Part shown: piece after piece, positions 34,277-42,787 of the stretch
Layout of the letters: each line of letters opens with the position of its first letter
Position numbering within the stretch: position 1 is the stretch's first letter
From: Candidatus Sumerlaea chitinivorans
GTDB lineage: Bacteria > Sumerlaeota > Sumerlaeia > Sumerlaeales > Sumerlaeaceae
DNA length: 64,000 bases
Assembly (NCBI GenBank): GCA_003290465.1
Contig: CP030759.1
Span: forward strand, 1 to 64,000
Reading direction: 5' to 3'
Position numbers and translations under genes: made by a program
Notes under the pieces: model-generated
The model's database searches: none
What the model was told of the DNA's origin: nothing
Seen by the model: the letters and a program-made list of their open reading frames with translations, nothing else

Positions 34277-36694
34277 GTGACAGAAGCAAACTCAACCATC
34301 GCGACCTCGGTCGCAGAAGTGTCTGTTCCATTTGGACCGGACAAACTCATTCTTAGCACGGGAAAACTCGCGAAGCAGGCTAACGGAAGTGTATTGGCAA
34401 CCGTTGGCGGGACGGTGGTGCTTGCCACGGTGGTTATGGCTCCGCCACGCCCCGAGCCACTCGACTTTTTCCCTCTCACGGTGGATTACCGCGAAAAATT
34501 GTACGCGGCAGGACGAATCCCCGGCGGATACTTTAAGCGCGAAGGGCGCCCGACGGAGCCTGAGATTCTACGGGCGCGCCTGATCGACCGGCCAATTCGC
34601 CCCCTGTTCCCCGACGGCTTCACCCAAGAGGTGCAAGTCTACGTCAACGTGTTATCGTTTGATGGGCAAAACAATGCCGACGTGGTAGGTTTGTGTGCAG
34701 CGTCAGCAGCCCTGCTGATTTCCGATATTCCTTTCGAGAAAGCCGTCGGCGGTGTGCGTGTCGGGTTCGACGGGAAGTCCTACATCCTCAATCCCACGTA
34801 CGAGCAGATGAAAACTTCGCTCCTCGACTTAGTCGTCGCTGGCACCGCGAATGCCGTGACGATGGTCGAAAGTGGTGCCAAAATGCTGAGCGAAGAGCAA
34901 ATGCTCGAGGCGTTGCGCTTCGGCCATGCTGCCATTCAGAAGATCTGCGAGGTGCAGGATGCTCTGCGGGCGGCCGTCGGGAAAGAGAAGGTTGCCTACA
35001 CGAAGCCGGAGCGCAACCCCACGCTGGAAGAAAAGATCCGCCAGCTTTCGCAGCCCAAATTCGCAAAGATCGCGGAGATCTACGAGAAGAAAGAACGCAA
35101 CGAGGCGCTGGAAGAGGCGCGCGACGAGATCATCGATGCCCTGAGCGACGAATACCCCGAAGTCAAAGAGCTGATGAAAAGTGTCTTCGAGGATGAGTAT
35201 TCGCAGGCCATGCGCCGTCGCATCCTCGAAAGCGGGATTCGTGCGGATGGGCGCGGTCTGAAGGATATCCGACCCATTTCGATCGAAGTTGGCATCTTAC
35301 CGCGCGCCCATGGCAGCGCTCTCTTCACGCGTGGCCAGACCCAATCGCTGGGCGTGCTGACGCTCGGTACAGGCGAGGATGCGCAGGAAACCGACTACCT
35401 CGACGACACAAGCGAGCACTTCTTCTACCTACACTACAATTTCCCCTCGTTTAGCGTGGGAGAAGTGCGGCCAGTTCGTGGGCCGGGCCGACGCGAGATT
35501 GGGCACGGCCATTTGGCCCAGCGCGCAATCGCGCCCGTCATCCCAGACCGTGACAAGTTCCCATACACGATTCGACTCGTCAGCGAGATCCTTGAGTCGA
35601 ATGGTTCCTCCTCCATGGCAAGTGTGTGCAGCGGGATCCTTGCGCTGATGGACGGCGGCGTGCCGATCAGCGAGCCAGTCGCGGGCATCGCCATGGGCCT
35701 CATTAAGGAAGGCGACCGCTATGCGGTCCTGAGCGACATCATGGGGCTGGAGGACCACCTCGGAGACATGGATTTCAAAGTCGCGGGGACGCGCGACGGA
35801 ATCACGGCCCTTCAAATGGACATCAAGATCGAGGGCGTGACATTCGACATCATGGAAAAAGCGCTCGCTCAGGCGAAAGAAGGGCGCCAGTACATTCTTG
35901 AAAAGATGTTGGAAGCAATTCCTGCCCCACGGCCTGAGCTCAAGCCGCACGCCCCCCGAATCGAAATGATCACCATCAATCCCGAAAAGATCCGCGACGT
36001 GATTGGCGCCGGTGGAAAAATCATTAAAGAGATTGTGGCCACGACGGGCGCCAAGATTGACATCAATGACGATGGTCGGATTTTCATCGCCAGCGCGGAC
36101 CAAGAGGCCATGCAAAAGGCGATCAACTGGATCCGCGAGCTCACGGCCGAAGCGGAGTTGGGTCAGCTCTACACTGGGAAGGTCACCCGCATCGAGGATT
36201 TCGGCGCTTTCGTTGAGATTCTGCCGGGCAAAGACGGGCTGGTGCACATCAGTGAGCTCGAGCCGCGGCGCGTGGAGCGCGTAGAGGATGTCTGCAAGCT
36301 CGGCGATCAGATGCTGGTCAAAGTAATCGGTATTGACGAAAAAGGGAAAATCCGCCTGTCGCGTAAGCAAGCGCTCTATCCTGAGAGCGGCAAGGCCTCG
36401 GAGAGTAGTGCGAAAAAGCCAGAGCGTGGGTCTGGAAGCGAGCGCCCTCGAGCGCAAGGCCATGGGGAGCAGCGATCTGGGCGTTCTGGGATGACGCATC
36501 ATTCCGAGCGCCGGGGAGAAAAATCCCACGGCCACGGCGGAGGTCACAGTGGTGGCGGTCACCATGGAGGACGCGAGACTCGACACACTTCTTCTCAGTC
36601 GCATCCCCCAAAGCGATCCGAGGAGAAAAGCGAGTCGTCGGTTCAAGAAAAGCCGTGGACTCAGGAGATCAAGGACGAGCTCCACGAGCACTGA
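34277..36694 (+). CDS. pnp: Polynucleotide phosphorylase
   Basis: This 805-residue 3'-5' phosphorolytic exoribonuclease is central to RNA decay. Two RNase PH-like domains ([58 protein letters not shown]) flank an all-alpha linker. A KH domain ([20 protein letters not shown]) and an S1 domain ([18 protein letters not shown]) follow. After S1 an unusual tail of about 105 residues is rich in Ser, Lys, Gly and His, with [19 protein letters not shown] at 34277 has AAAGGA 8 bases upstream; a TTG seven codons earlier lacks such a site. Confidence 0.96.
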   Translation: MTEANSTIATSVAEVSVPFGPDKLILSTGKLAKQANGSVLATVGGTVVLATVVMAPPRPEPLDFFPLTVDYREKLYAAGRIPGGYFKREGRPTEPEILRARLIDRPIRPLFPDGFTQEVQVYVNVLSFDGQNNADVVGLCAASAALLISDIPFEKAVGGVRVGFDGKSYILNPTYEQMKTSLLDLVVAGTANAVTMVESGAKMLSEEQMLEALRFGHAAIQKICEVQDALRAAVGKEKVAYTKPERNPTLEEKIRQLSQPKFAKIAEIYEKKERNEALEEARDEIIDALSDEYPEVKELMKSVFEDEYSQAMRRRILESGIRADGRGLKDIRPISIEVGILPRAHGSALFTRGQTQSLGVLTLGTGEDAQETDYLDDTSEHFFYLHYNFPSFSVGEVRPVRGPGRREIGHGHLAQRAIAPVIPDRDKFPYTIRLVSEILESNGSSSMASVCSGILALMDGGVPISEPVAGIAMGLIKEGDRYAVLSDIMGLEDHLGDMDFKVAGTRDGITALQMDIKIEGVTFDIMEKALAQAKEGRQYILEKMLEAIPAPRPELKPHAPRIEMITINPEKIRDVIGAGGKIIKEIVATTGAKIDINDDGRIFIASADQEAMQKAINWIRELTAEAELGQLYTGKVTRIEDFGAFVEILPGKDGLVHISELEPRRVERVEDVCKLGDQMLVKVIGIDEKGKIRLSRKQALYPESGKASESSAKKPERGSGSERPRAQGHGEQRSGRSGMTHHSERRGEKSHGHGGGHSGGGHHGGRETRHTSSQSHPPKRSEEKSESSVQEKPWTQEIKDELHEH

Positions 36695-36769
36695 ACGCTG
36701 AGTGACCCCCCTGTCAATCGGACGGGCGGCGAAACCAAGAAAGGCGCCGATCTGGCAGACCGTAATTCT

Positions 36770-36802
36770 TAAGCCGTGCTGACCGTGGGTTGGCACGGCT
36801 TA
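36770..36802 (+). terminator. Hairpin after pnp, no U tract
   Basis: TAAGCCGTGC (36770-36779) pairs perfectly with GCACGGCTTA (36793-36802), a 10-bp stem with a 13-base loop, 76 bases past the pnp stop. No T run follows in either direction. The remainder of 36803-37168 holds a lone TTGACA (36887) without a matching -10 box, and nothing else I can name. Confidence 0.45.
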
Positions 36803-37168
36803 GCTGTTCGTTGAGCCGGCTCGGCCTTCCACCAAATGGAAAATGTTCCACAACCAGCCGCTGTTCATCCCCTTTGTAAAAAATACTTGACAAGACGTTT
36901 TCCTCTTGCATGTCGCCCGACTCATTCCGGAAGCTTCACGGTAGATAAGCTGGAGGTAGACTGGTTAAGGGGCGAGGGAGCCCCTCAGGCACGAGTGAAC
37001 GTCATGCTGGGTGTGAATGTCGATCGAGTCTTCCTTGGTGCATTGTGGGAGTGATTGGGCGGATCTTGTGAAGTTGGCGAGCGCGAAGGGGGTGCGCGGA
37101 CGACAGGGTATGTGCGCGCGATAGGCGATGAACGGCAGGCCAACGGTTGCAAGGAAAGGAGTCAGGGG

Positions 37169-37768
37169 ATGATCAAGCGGTGCTTCGAATGCAATGCGCC
37201 GCTGGCGCAGTCCGGGTTGATTGTGGCGATGGAACAACGGGAGCATTTCGCCATCACTCGCCACACGGAGGGGTGCAATCGTTGTGCGCAAAACCTACTT
37301 GAGTTCCTGCGCAAGTCGGGATCCTCCAGCCGCTATTGGAATCAGTGCGTAGATTGTGCGTTCTGCGGAGGGAAACTCCCCATAGTGCGTCTCCGCTTTC
37401 AAATTAAGGATGTCGCAAGCCGCCATTTAGCGATTTGCGAGAAGTGCTACAATGCGATGCGCGACCAGCTCATTCTGGATTTCCCGAACTTTGTGATGTT
37501 TGTGGAGTTGGAATGGAAAACACGGGGCATGAAAAATCAGGCGCGGACTCCATGGCCAAACGGCACCTATGTGCGCGTCCGACCTACGGCCTCTCGCTAC
37601 GCAGGTGAAGTGGGTAAAATTGCTGGGTTCCGATGCCTCGTCCAGCCGTGGTTCGGTTACGATGTCGTGTTCTCAAACGGCAAGCGGCACTTCTTTCACG
37701 AACGTGACCTCGAGATTGTCAGCACCCCCGGCTATTTGGAAAAGCGGAACCTTGAACAAGCGGGTTGA
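37169..37768 (+). CDS. Zinc-ribbon protein with SH3-like C-terminus
   Basis: I do not recognise this 199-residue protein. ATG at 37169 has AAGGAAAGGAG shortly upstream; an open frame back to 37055 lacks support. The N-terminal half has paired cysteines that fit zinc ribbons (RCFECNAPL with GCNRCAQN; CVDCAFCGGKLP with ICEKCYNA). The C-terminal part (PNGTYVRVRPTASRYAGEVG, then VVFSNGKRHFFHERDLEIV) looks like an SH3/KOW-type beta barrel. Together they suggest a nucleic-acid or ribosome-associated protein, an inference from fold style. It is convergent with the membrane protein gene at 37794. Confidence 0.6.
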   Translation: MIKRCFECNAPLAQSGLIVAMEQREHFAITRHTEGCNRCAQNLLEFLRKSGSSSRYWNQCVDCAFCGGKLPIVRLRFQIKDVASRHLAICEKCYNAMRDQLILDFPNFVMFVELEWKTRGMKNQARTPWPNGTYVRVRPTASRYAGEVGKIAGFRCLVQPWFGYDVVFSNGKRHFFHERDLEIVSTPGYLEKRNLEQAG

Positions 37769-37793
37769 GTTGCTACCTGGCTTGGAATAGAAG

Positions 37794-39677
37794 TCAGCGT
37801 GCCCGCATCTGCTCGACGAGTTGTTTGGCGAGCGGGCACTGCGGATCCCGCTCGAAAGCTTTGGCAAGGTAACGAGAAACCGCATCCTGTTCACCGGTCC
37901 GCCAGGCAGCCCAAGCCGCAAGCGCGTAACTGTACGCACATCCGTTGGAAATCTCCACGACGCGGCGAAGTTCCGTAAGGGCGGCCGCTTGTGTCTGTGG
38001 ATCCTCAACGGCCTGTAAGAATTTTTGCAGTTGATATGGCGAGGCGTAGCGAATCTCTTGAGCGCGCTGCTCTTCACTCATCGCGCTCCGTTTCACGAAA
38101 ATTGCACTATCGTCGTCGTAGAACATGAGCGCCCATTCAGGATGCTGGCTGAGTCGGTTGACCAAATGCACTGGATCTCCAAACGCATCGCGCGCCTCGA
38201 TCGCAAACGTATTGATGCCGTAGCGGGCACAGACTTGCTCAATGGTTAAGCGGTTTTCCTCAGCAGCCAAGTAATCCAACCAAGTTTGCGGAGCATAGAC
38301 GTCCAGCCGCCCATCAAGAAAGACCTTTAGGCGTGGGCCGAGGAAATACATGAAATATCCGCCGAACCCGTAGCTATTGAAAAGCTGTTCCGGGGGGCGA
38401 AAGCGCTCAAGAAACTCGGTGGCGGCGCACGGTAGCATGCGGGCGTTGAGCGCGGCCACGGGCCATCCTTCGCCCGCTTCCAGCACTCCTTTCACTTGGA
38501 GGGAGCAGATGAAAATCGTTGCGGCCACGACAAGCGCCGGCACTTTGGCGCCCCACGTTCGAAGCCGGGCCTCGAGGCTTGGCAAATAGGGAAGGAGGAG
38601 AACGGGCAGGGCCGCCGCGCATAATCCTGCTTGGCGTCGCTGCCAGAGAGCAAATAGCACCAGAAATAGCGCAGCAACCACGTGCCAGTCACGGGCAGAT
38701 TGTTTGTCCGTTTGCCGTCCCCGCCACATGAGGTAGGTCCCCAATGCCACAAGCGCTCCAAATCCCACATAAGCAGCCATTGGGAGGTTGAATCCGGGGA
38801 GGTAGACCATGGGCATCCACTCGAAGATGAGCATACGCACGCCTGGGATGGCGCGAATTTTTGCAGCTAATGCGAGGACGCGGACACCGTATGGATTTGC
38901 GATCCATGCGAGAAAACTCAGGAAAATGCCGCTCAGCCAAACATATCGTGCTGGCGTTGAGTACGCCCACCAAGCCCGCCAGCGGAAGAGAGCTGCGATT
39001 GCAATCAGAATGAGCCCAGCCAGAAAGCCCGCGTGGAGATTCGCCCAGAGCAGCATGACGCACGGCAAGGCAAGTCCCGCGAGAACCGCGCGGCGTGGCG
39101 AGCTCGCTGCATAGTCCCCGACCAACAGGAGCAGAGCTACCGCCGGCGTAAAGAAGATGCTCCAGAGGTCGGGGCGCGGATTGAAGCGAAGGTAGGCAGC
39201 AAGCGCTGCGGCGATCAGCACTAAAATCATTGTGTGGCCACTTCGAGCGCGTCGAACCCCAAGAAGATAAATCCCGACCCAGCAAACCGCGAGCACCGTA
39301 AACACCATTCCCACTAAGCCAGCAGGGCCGAAGCGACTAAAGAGCAGGTGCATGAGCACTGAGGCCAGCCAACCCGAAGAAATCCACTCGCGCCCCACTG
39401 CGGTGTGCGAAAAAAGATCCGTTTTCGGTATCTGGCCGTGCTCAACAACGTAGCGTCCCAAAGCCATGTGAAACCAGCAGTCGGGGTCGGCGATAGGGCG
39501 GATGGTCAAGAACCACAGGATGGCCAGTAAAGCCACGGGATACAGCCCCCAAGAAACCCAACTGCTCAGCGTTTGTGCGGAGGCCCACCCCGCGCGACTT
39601 GGTGCTGGCGAATCCCCGCGCGCTGGTGAGGCGTTCCCCGACGATTTCGGCGTGTGCTGGCGTTGGCTACGCCGCAT
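37794..39677 (-). CDS. Polytopic membrane protein, GT-C glycosyltransferase-like
   Basis: This 627-residue protein has a short cytoplasmic N-terminus and about ten hydrophobic segments. A soluble C-terminal region of some 200 residues contains helical, TPR-like repeats (CAYSYALAAWAAWRTGEQDAVSRY, quoted in part: AAWAAWRTGEQDAV). The first extracytoplasmic loop (ADPDCWFHMALGRYV) carries acidic and His residues, as in GT-C lipid-linked glycosyltransferases. The donor and acceptor are unknown. Its first 11 bases overlap the 3' end of the SAM hydrolase-like gene, so they share a transcript. Gene order suggests an envelope glycan or glycoprotein role, which is inference. Confidence 0.55.
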   Translation of the reverse strand: MRRSQRQHTPKSSGNASPARGDSPAPSRAGWASAQTLSSWVSWGLYPVALLAILWFLTIRPIADPDCWFHMALGRYVVEHGQIPKTDLFSHTAVGREWISSGWLASVLMHLLFSRFGPAGLVGMVFTVLAVCWVGIYLLGVRRARSGHTMILVLIAAALAAYLRFNPRPDLWSIFFTPAVALLLLVGDYAASSPRRAVLAGLALPCVMLLWANLHAGFLAGLILIAIAALFRWRAWWAYSTPARYVWLSGIFLSFLAWIANPYGVRVLALAAKIRAIPGVRMLIFEWMPMVYLPGFNLPMAAYVGFGALVALGTYLMWRGRQTDKQSARDWHVVAALFLVLFALWQRRQAGLCAAALPVLLLPYLPSLEARLRTWGAKVPALVVAATIFICSLQVKGVLEAGEGWPVAALNARMLPCAATEFLERFRPPEQLFNSYGFGGYFMYFLGPRLKVFLDGRLDVYAPQTWLDYLAAEENRLTIEQVCARYGINTFAIEARDAFGDPVHLVNRLSQHPEWALMFYDDDSAIFVKRSAMSEEQRAQEIRYASPYQLQKFLQAVEDPQTQAAALTELRRVVEISNGCAYSYALAAWAAWRTGEQDAVSRYLAKAFERDPQCPLAKQLVEQMRAR

Positions 39678-40575
39678 ACTCGCCCACTTTCTTGACGGTG
39701 ACTTTGTCCAGCGGACGAAGTTCCATTAAGCTTCGTGCGTTGCCAAGGTTGATGCCGATCTCCAAGGTTCCCATAGAACCCCAGTACGCCAGTGGTTCGC
39801 CGGGCTTGACGTCAGCAAAAGTCTTGTGAATGCGCGGGAGGGTATACTTTCCCACGTAGATTGCGACGGCGGGTTCGCTTTGGGTTGCTTTGCGGCTCTT
39901 TTCTTTCTTCGGCGAACAGAAACTTTCGTTAAAGAGTTCGCGCGTGATGTTGGTGATGGCGTTGCCGAAACGATCGAAGTAAATGATGTTTCCTTCGATA
40001 AAGCCCCGGTCGTAGGATGCGGCGACTTGGGCAAGTCGAAAGCATTCGGTTTTCTGTGGGGCAATTGTTTTCCAATCCACGCCGCAAGCGAGATGAGCCG
40101 CCACTGGCGCAAAAATGTCGCGCCCGTGGAAGGTGCTGCTGACTTCGGGCAGGAAGTACTTAGAATTAGAAATCAGCCTACACTCGAATTTCTTGGCCGA
40201 TTGCATCACCAGTCCAAGCAGGCCGTTGTTGGGGGCGATGAAAAACTTTCCGTCCGCGCAGGCGATGATAGGCTCGCGCGTCGTTCCCACTCCAGGGTCC
40301 ACCACCGAAACAAAAATGGTGCCCTCCGGGAAATATCGCTGAGACGTATTAAGAATTAGCGCTGCCTCCGCAACCGCATGCGGAGAAATGCCATGAGTGA
40401 GGTCAAGGATCTCGCACTCCGGGCAAATGGATTTCATGACGCCTTTCATTGCGGCGACATACCAACCATCCCATCCAAAATCCGTGAGAAGAGCGATCAA
40501 GGGATGTTGATGCGAGCGCACGCCTTGAGCACCTGTTTTTGAGCTTGTTGCTTTTTTTTGTGATTTCGCTGCCAT
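39667..40575 (-). CDS. SAM hydrolase/chlorinase-fluorinase (DUF62) family protein
   Basis: This 302-residue protein belongs to the DUF62 family, which splits S-adenosylmethionine with water (giving adenosine and methionine) or, in rare members, with halide. Motifs are ALLTDFGWDGWYV, LDLTHGISPHAVAEAALIL, VSVVDPGVGTTREPI, FIAPNNGLLGLV, FHGRDIFAPVAAHLACG and DRFGNAITNI. Typical hydrolases share the Asp-Arg-His triad; halogenases differ near the substrate pocket, which I cannot settle by eye. An N-terminal basic tail (AAKSQKKATSSKTG) precedes the core. It overlaps the membrane protein gene downstream by 11 bases. Confidence 0.85.
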   Translation of the reverse strand: MAAKSQKKATSSKTGAQGVRSHQHPLIALLTDFGWDGWYVAAMKGVMKSICPECEILDLTHGISPHAVAEAALILNTSQRYFPEGTIFVSVVDPGVGTTREPIIACADGKFFIAPNNGLLGLVMQSAKKFECRLISNSKYFLPEVSSTFHGRDIFAPVAAHLACGVDWKTIAPQKTECFRLAQVAASYDRGFIEGNIIYFDRFGNAITNITRELFNESFCSPKKEKSRKATQSEPAVAIYVGKYTLPRIHKTFADVKPGEPLAYWGSMGTLEIGINLGNARSLMELRPLDKVTVKKVGEYAA

Positions 40576-40657
40576 AAGCCTTCCTCACACGTTTGATGTC
40601 AAACTACCCGCTGTCGTTTCGAAGGCGCAAGGACCACTCGACAGGGCTCCCGCATAT

Positions 40658-42787
40658 CTACAACACAGGCTCACTCGTCGCCGTGTCGGTTGGGAAGGAA
40701 CGATCCGTTCTCCTCGTTTCGGGTACAGTAGAGGGGATCTCTCGTAGTGCAGGGTCCCTTGCGACCGGAGGAGTCGTTCGCTTGTCGTCGGCGGTCGCTG
40801 CGGTTGTGGGTTCATCGCCCTTGACTGCGGGAGAGATTGCCAAGGTTTGAGTCGCGGTGGAACTCGTTCCATTCCCGAGAGTGTGTGTCGTTGTGTCGGT
40901 ACGGGATTGGGAAGGCGCTGGGCTTGGAGTTTTTTCGGGGCGCCGCGGCGGTTTGGTGAGCGCGTCGCCCGCGAACACCTGAATGCGTGGCACACCTTGT
41001 GCGCTAAAAGTGCGGAGGGGCTCCGCCCCGTAGTGAAGCGCCCGTTCAAGATTTCCAAAAAACCCTTGGCGCACCTGCAGAATGTAATAATCAAACGGTT
41101 CCGTGGCCGCGGCATACACACCCTCCGAGGACAACAGCCCCCAGCCTTGCAAGTTCTGGAAAGCTAATTCATTGAGCGCCAGCGGCTTGAATTTGGTACC
41201 CGGCTTAGTCAGCGAGTTGAGGTATTCGATCACTTCCTCATTCACGGCCTCTCCCCAGTACGAGGTTTCGAAGCCACGCTCATACGCGCCTTTGGGGCCG
41301 CCAACCAGCAAGTTGAAGTAGTTGAGTTCATTGGGGTGAACCCACCGAATCGTTGCAACGCCAACACCCACACAAATGAAAAATAACAACGCAGCCAGTG
41401 GTCGAATCCAGCGCCGAAGCATGGCCGGAACCCAAGTCCTGCGAGCGATGCCTTCGACGAACCACTCGTAGCCACCGCCAGCCAAGAGTGCAAGAAAGGC
41501 GAAAGCCCCAAAAAAGAGTCGTTCGCCGTCGTACTTAGGCGCCTTCGGCATACTACACACGGCGATAAAAGCCCCCGCCATGAGAAAGAAAAACATTGGC
41601 ACCGATCGGGATTTGCAATGAGCCCATGCGCTGGCGATTCCGAGGATCGCAAGGGCAAGTATCCACGGCGGAGTACCGATGGCGGTGATCACAAGAGGGT
41701 AATGCCAAGGAGCCGGCGGTCCGTAAATGTAGCCCCATTTTTGCCCCATGTAGAAGACGGCTGTACTCTGGTGAGTCGCGTAAAAGCGCAAGTACTCCGA
41801 AAAATTACCCAACGGATCGTACCACAGCCACGGCCACAGAAGCCACGCGAAGATCGGGGCAATAAAGAGCATGAAAAATGCATTCGTCGCATAGTCGCGG
41901 CGATGGTAGATCTGCCCCCATAAAAACGCCGGCAAGGGAAGTAAAAGCGCGGTGACTTTGGTGTTCACGGCCAGTGCGAAGGCGAGTGCGCACCATACTG
42001 CCATAAACGGACGTTTGACCCCAGCAAGGTAAGCCCACGTAAAAAGGATGAGCGTCAAAGCAAACAACGTTTCCGACGCCGCAATATGAGCATGGCCGAA
42101 TACACGAGGCATGAGTCCGTAGCAAAGCGCGGCAACCAACCCGCCCATGCGGCCGAACGCACGAGCGCCGATCAAGTAGATCAACGCGACCGTCAGTGCA
42201 AATGCTCCAGCGATAGGTAAGCGCATCGCCTGCATTTCTGGGATGCCGTAACCGCTTAGCGCTGTCATGGCCAGTCCAATGACGGCCTTGGGGATCGGAG
42301 CCACTTCTGGATGTAAGGGGTCATCGCCGGTCGCGACTACTCCCCAAGCATGGGTGATGGCGCTTTCCTCAAGAAGTGAGCGGTCGCCACGGAGTAAATC
42401 CCATACCCACGTTCCTGCCGCAGCAGCCGGGCGAAGATAGAGAGCTTCATCCCACGAGTGCCCAAAGCCGCGGTAGGTAGTCACGACAGCGAAGAATGCG
42501 ACGACGCCGAGGATGAGAGCCGCGAGAAAATCCAGCAAGCGGACTCGCCGACTGAAGTATGGGTCCCACTTTTCGTCTTCTGCCCGCCGGCTGGGCGGAG
42601 GAGGGGGAGATGGGGGTTCCTCGGGTGTTGGCCTCTCCGCCGCGTTAAGTCCCACGATACGCAGCCGTGCCACCGGCTGGGAGTCAGGCGGAGGAGTGGG
42701 GCGAGGCTCGGTGCGCGACTGAGGATTCTTTTCGTCTGGCGGTGTTTCAGAATCAGCTCTCTGCGGCTTCCGTTTGCGCGGACTCAT
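40658..42787 (-). CDS. PMT/GT39-like membrane glycosyltransferase
   Basis: This 709-residue protein has a Pro-rich cytoplasmic N-terminus (about 75 residues), then about 11-12 membrane segments, then a Thr/Pro-rich C-terminal tail. The first extracytoplasmic loop has the acidic pair typical of GT-C enzymes (GHSWDEALYLRP). The segments after it (GAFALTVALIYLIGARAFG) resemble protein O-mannosyl or ArnT-type transferases. The donor would be a polyprenyl-linked sugar. Target unknown. The gene starts with an ATGA overlap on the recJ stop, so recJ and this gene form one unit; the SAM hydrolase-like gene follows after an 82-base gap. Confidence 0.65.
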   Translation of the reverse strand: MSPRKRKPQRADSETPPDEKNPQSRTEPRPTPPPDSQPVARLRIVGLNAAERPTPEEPPSPPPPPSRRAEDEKWDPYFSRRVRLLDFLAALILGVVAFFAVVTTYRGFGHSWDEALYLRPAAAAGTWVWDLLRGDRSLLEESAITHAWGVVATGDDPLHPEVAPIPKAVIGLAMTALSGYGIPEMQAMRLPIAGAFALTVALIYLIGARAFGRMGGLVAALCYGLMPRVFGHAHIAASETLFALTLILFTWAYLAGVKRPFMAVWCALAFALAVNTKVTALLLPLPAFLWGQIYHRRDYATNAFFMLFIAPIFAWLLWPWLWYDPLGNFSEYLRFYATHQSTAVFYMGQKWGYIYGPPAPWHYPLVITAIGTPPWILALAILGIASAWAHCKSRSVPMFFFLMAGAFIAVCSMPKAPKYDGERLFFGAFAFLALLAGGGYEWFVEGIARRTWVPAMLRRWIRPLAALLFFICVGVGVATIRWVHPNELNYFNLLVGGPKGAYERGFETSYWGEAVNEEVIEYLNSLTKPGTKFKPLALNELAFQNLQGWGLLSSEGVYAAATEPFDYYILQVRQGFFGNLERALHYGAEPLRTFSAQGVPRIQVFAGDALTKPPRRPEKTPSPAPSQSRTDTTTHTLGNGTSSTATQTLAISPAVKGDEPTTAATADDKRTTPPVARDPALREIPSTVPETRRTDRSFPTDTATSEPVL

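Noticed and set aside
35429-36796. A 455-codon minus-strand frame opposite pnp
   Set aside because: The plus strand is clearly PNPase with KH and S1 domains.
36887-36915. Promoter at TTGACA before the zinc-ribbon gene
   Set aside because: At 17-base spacing the -10 position reads ATGTCG, unlike TATAAT.
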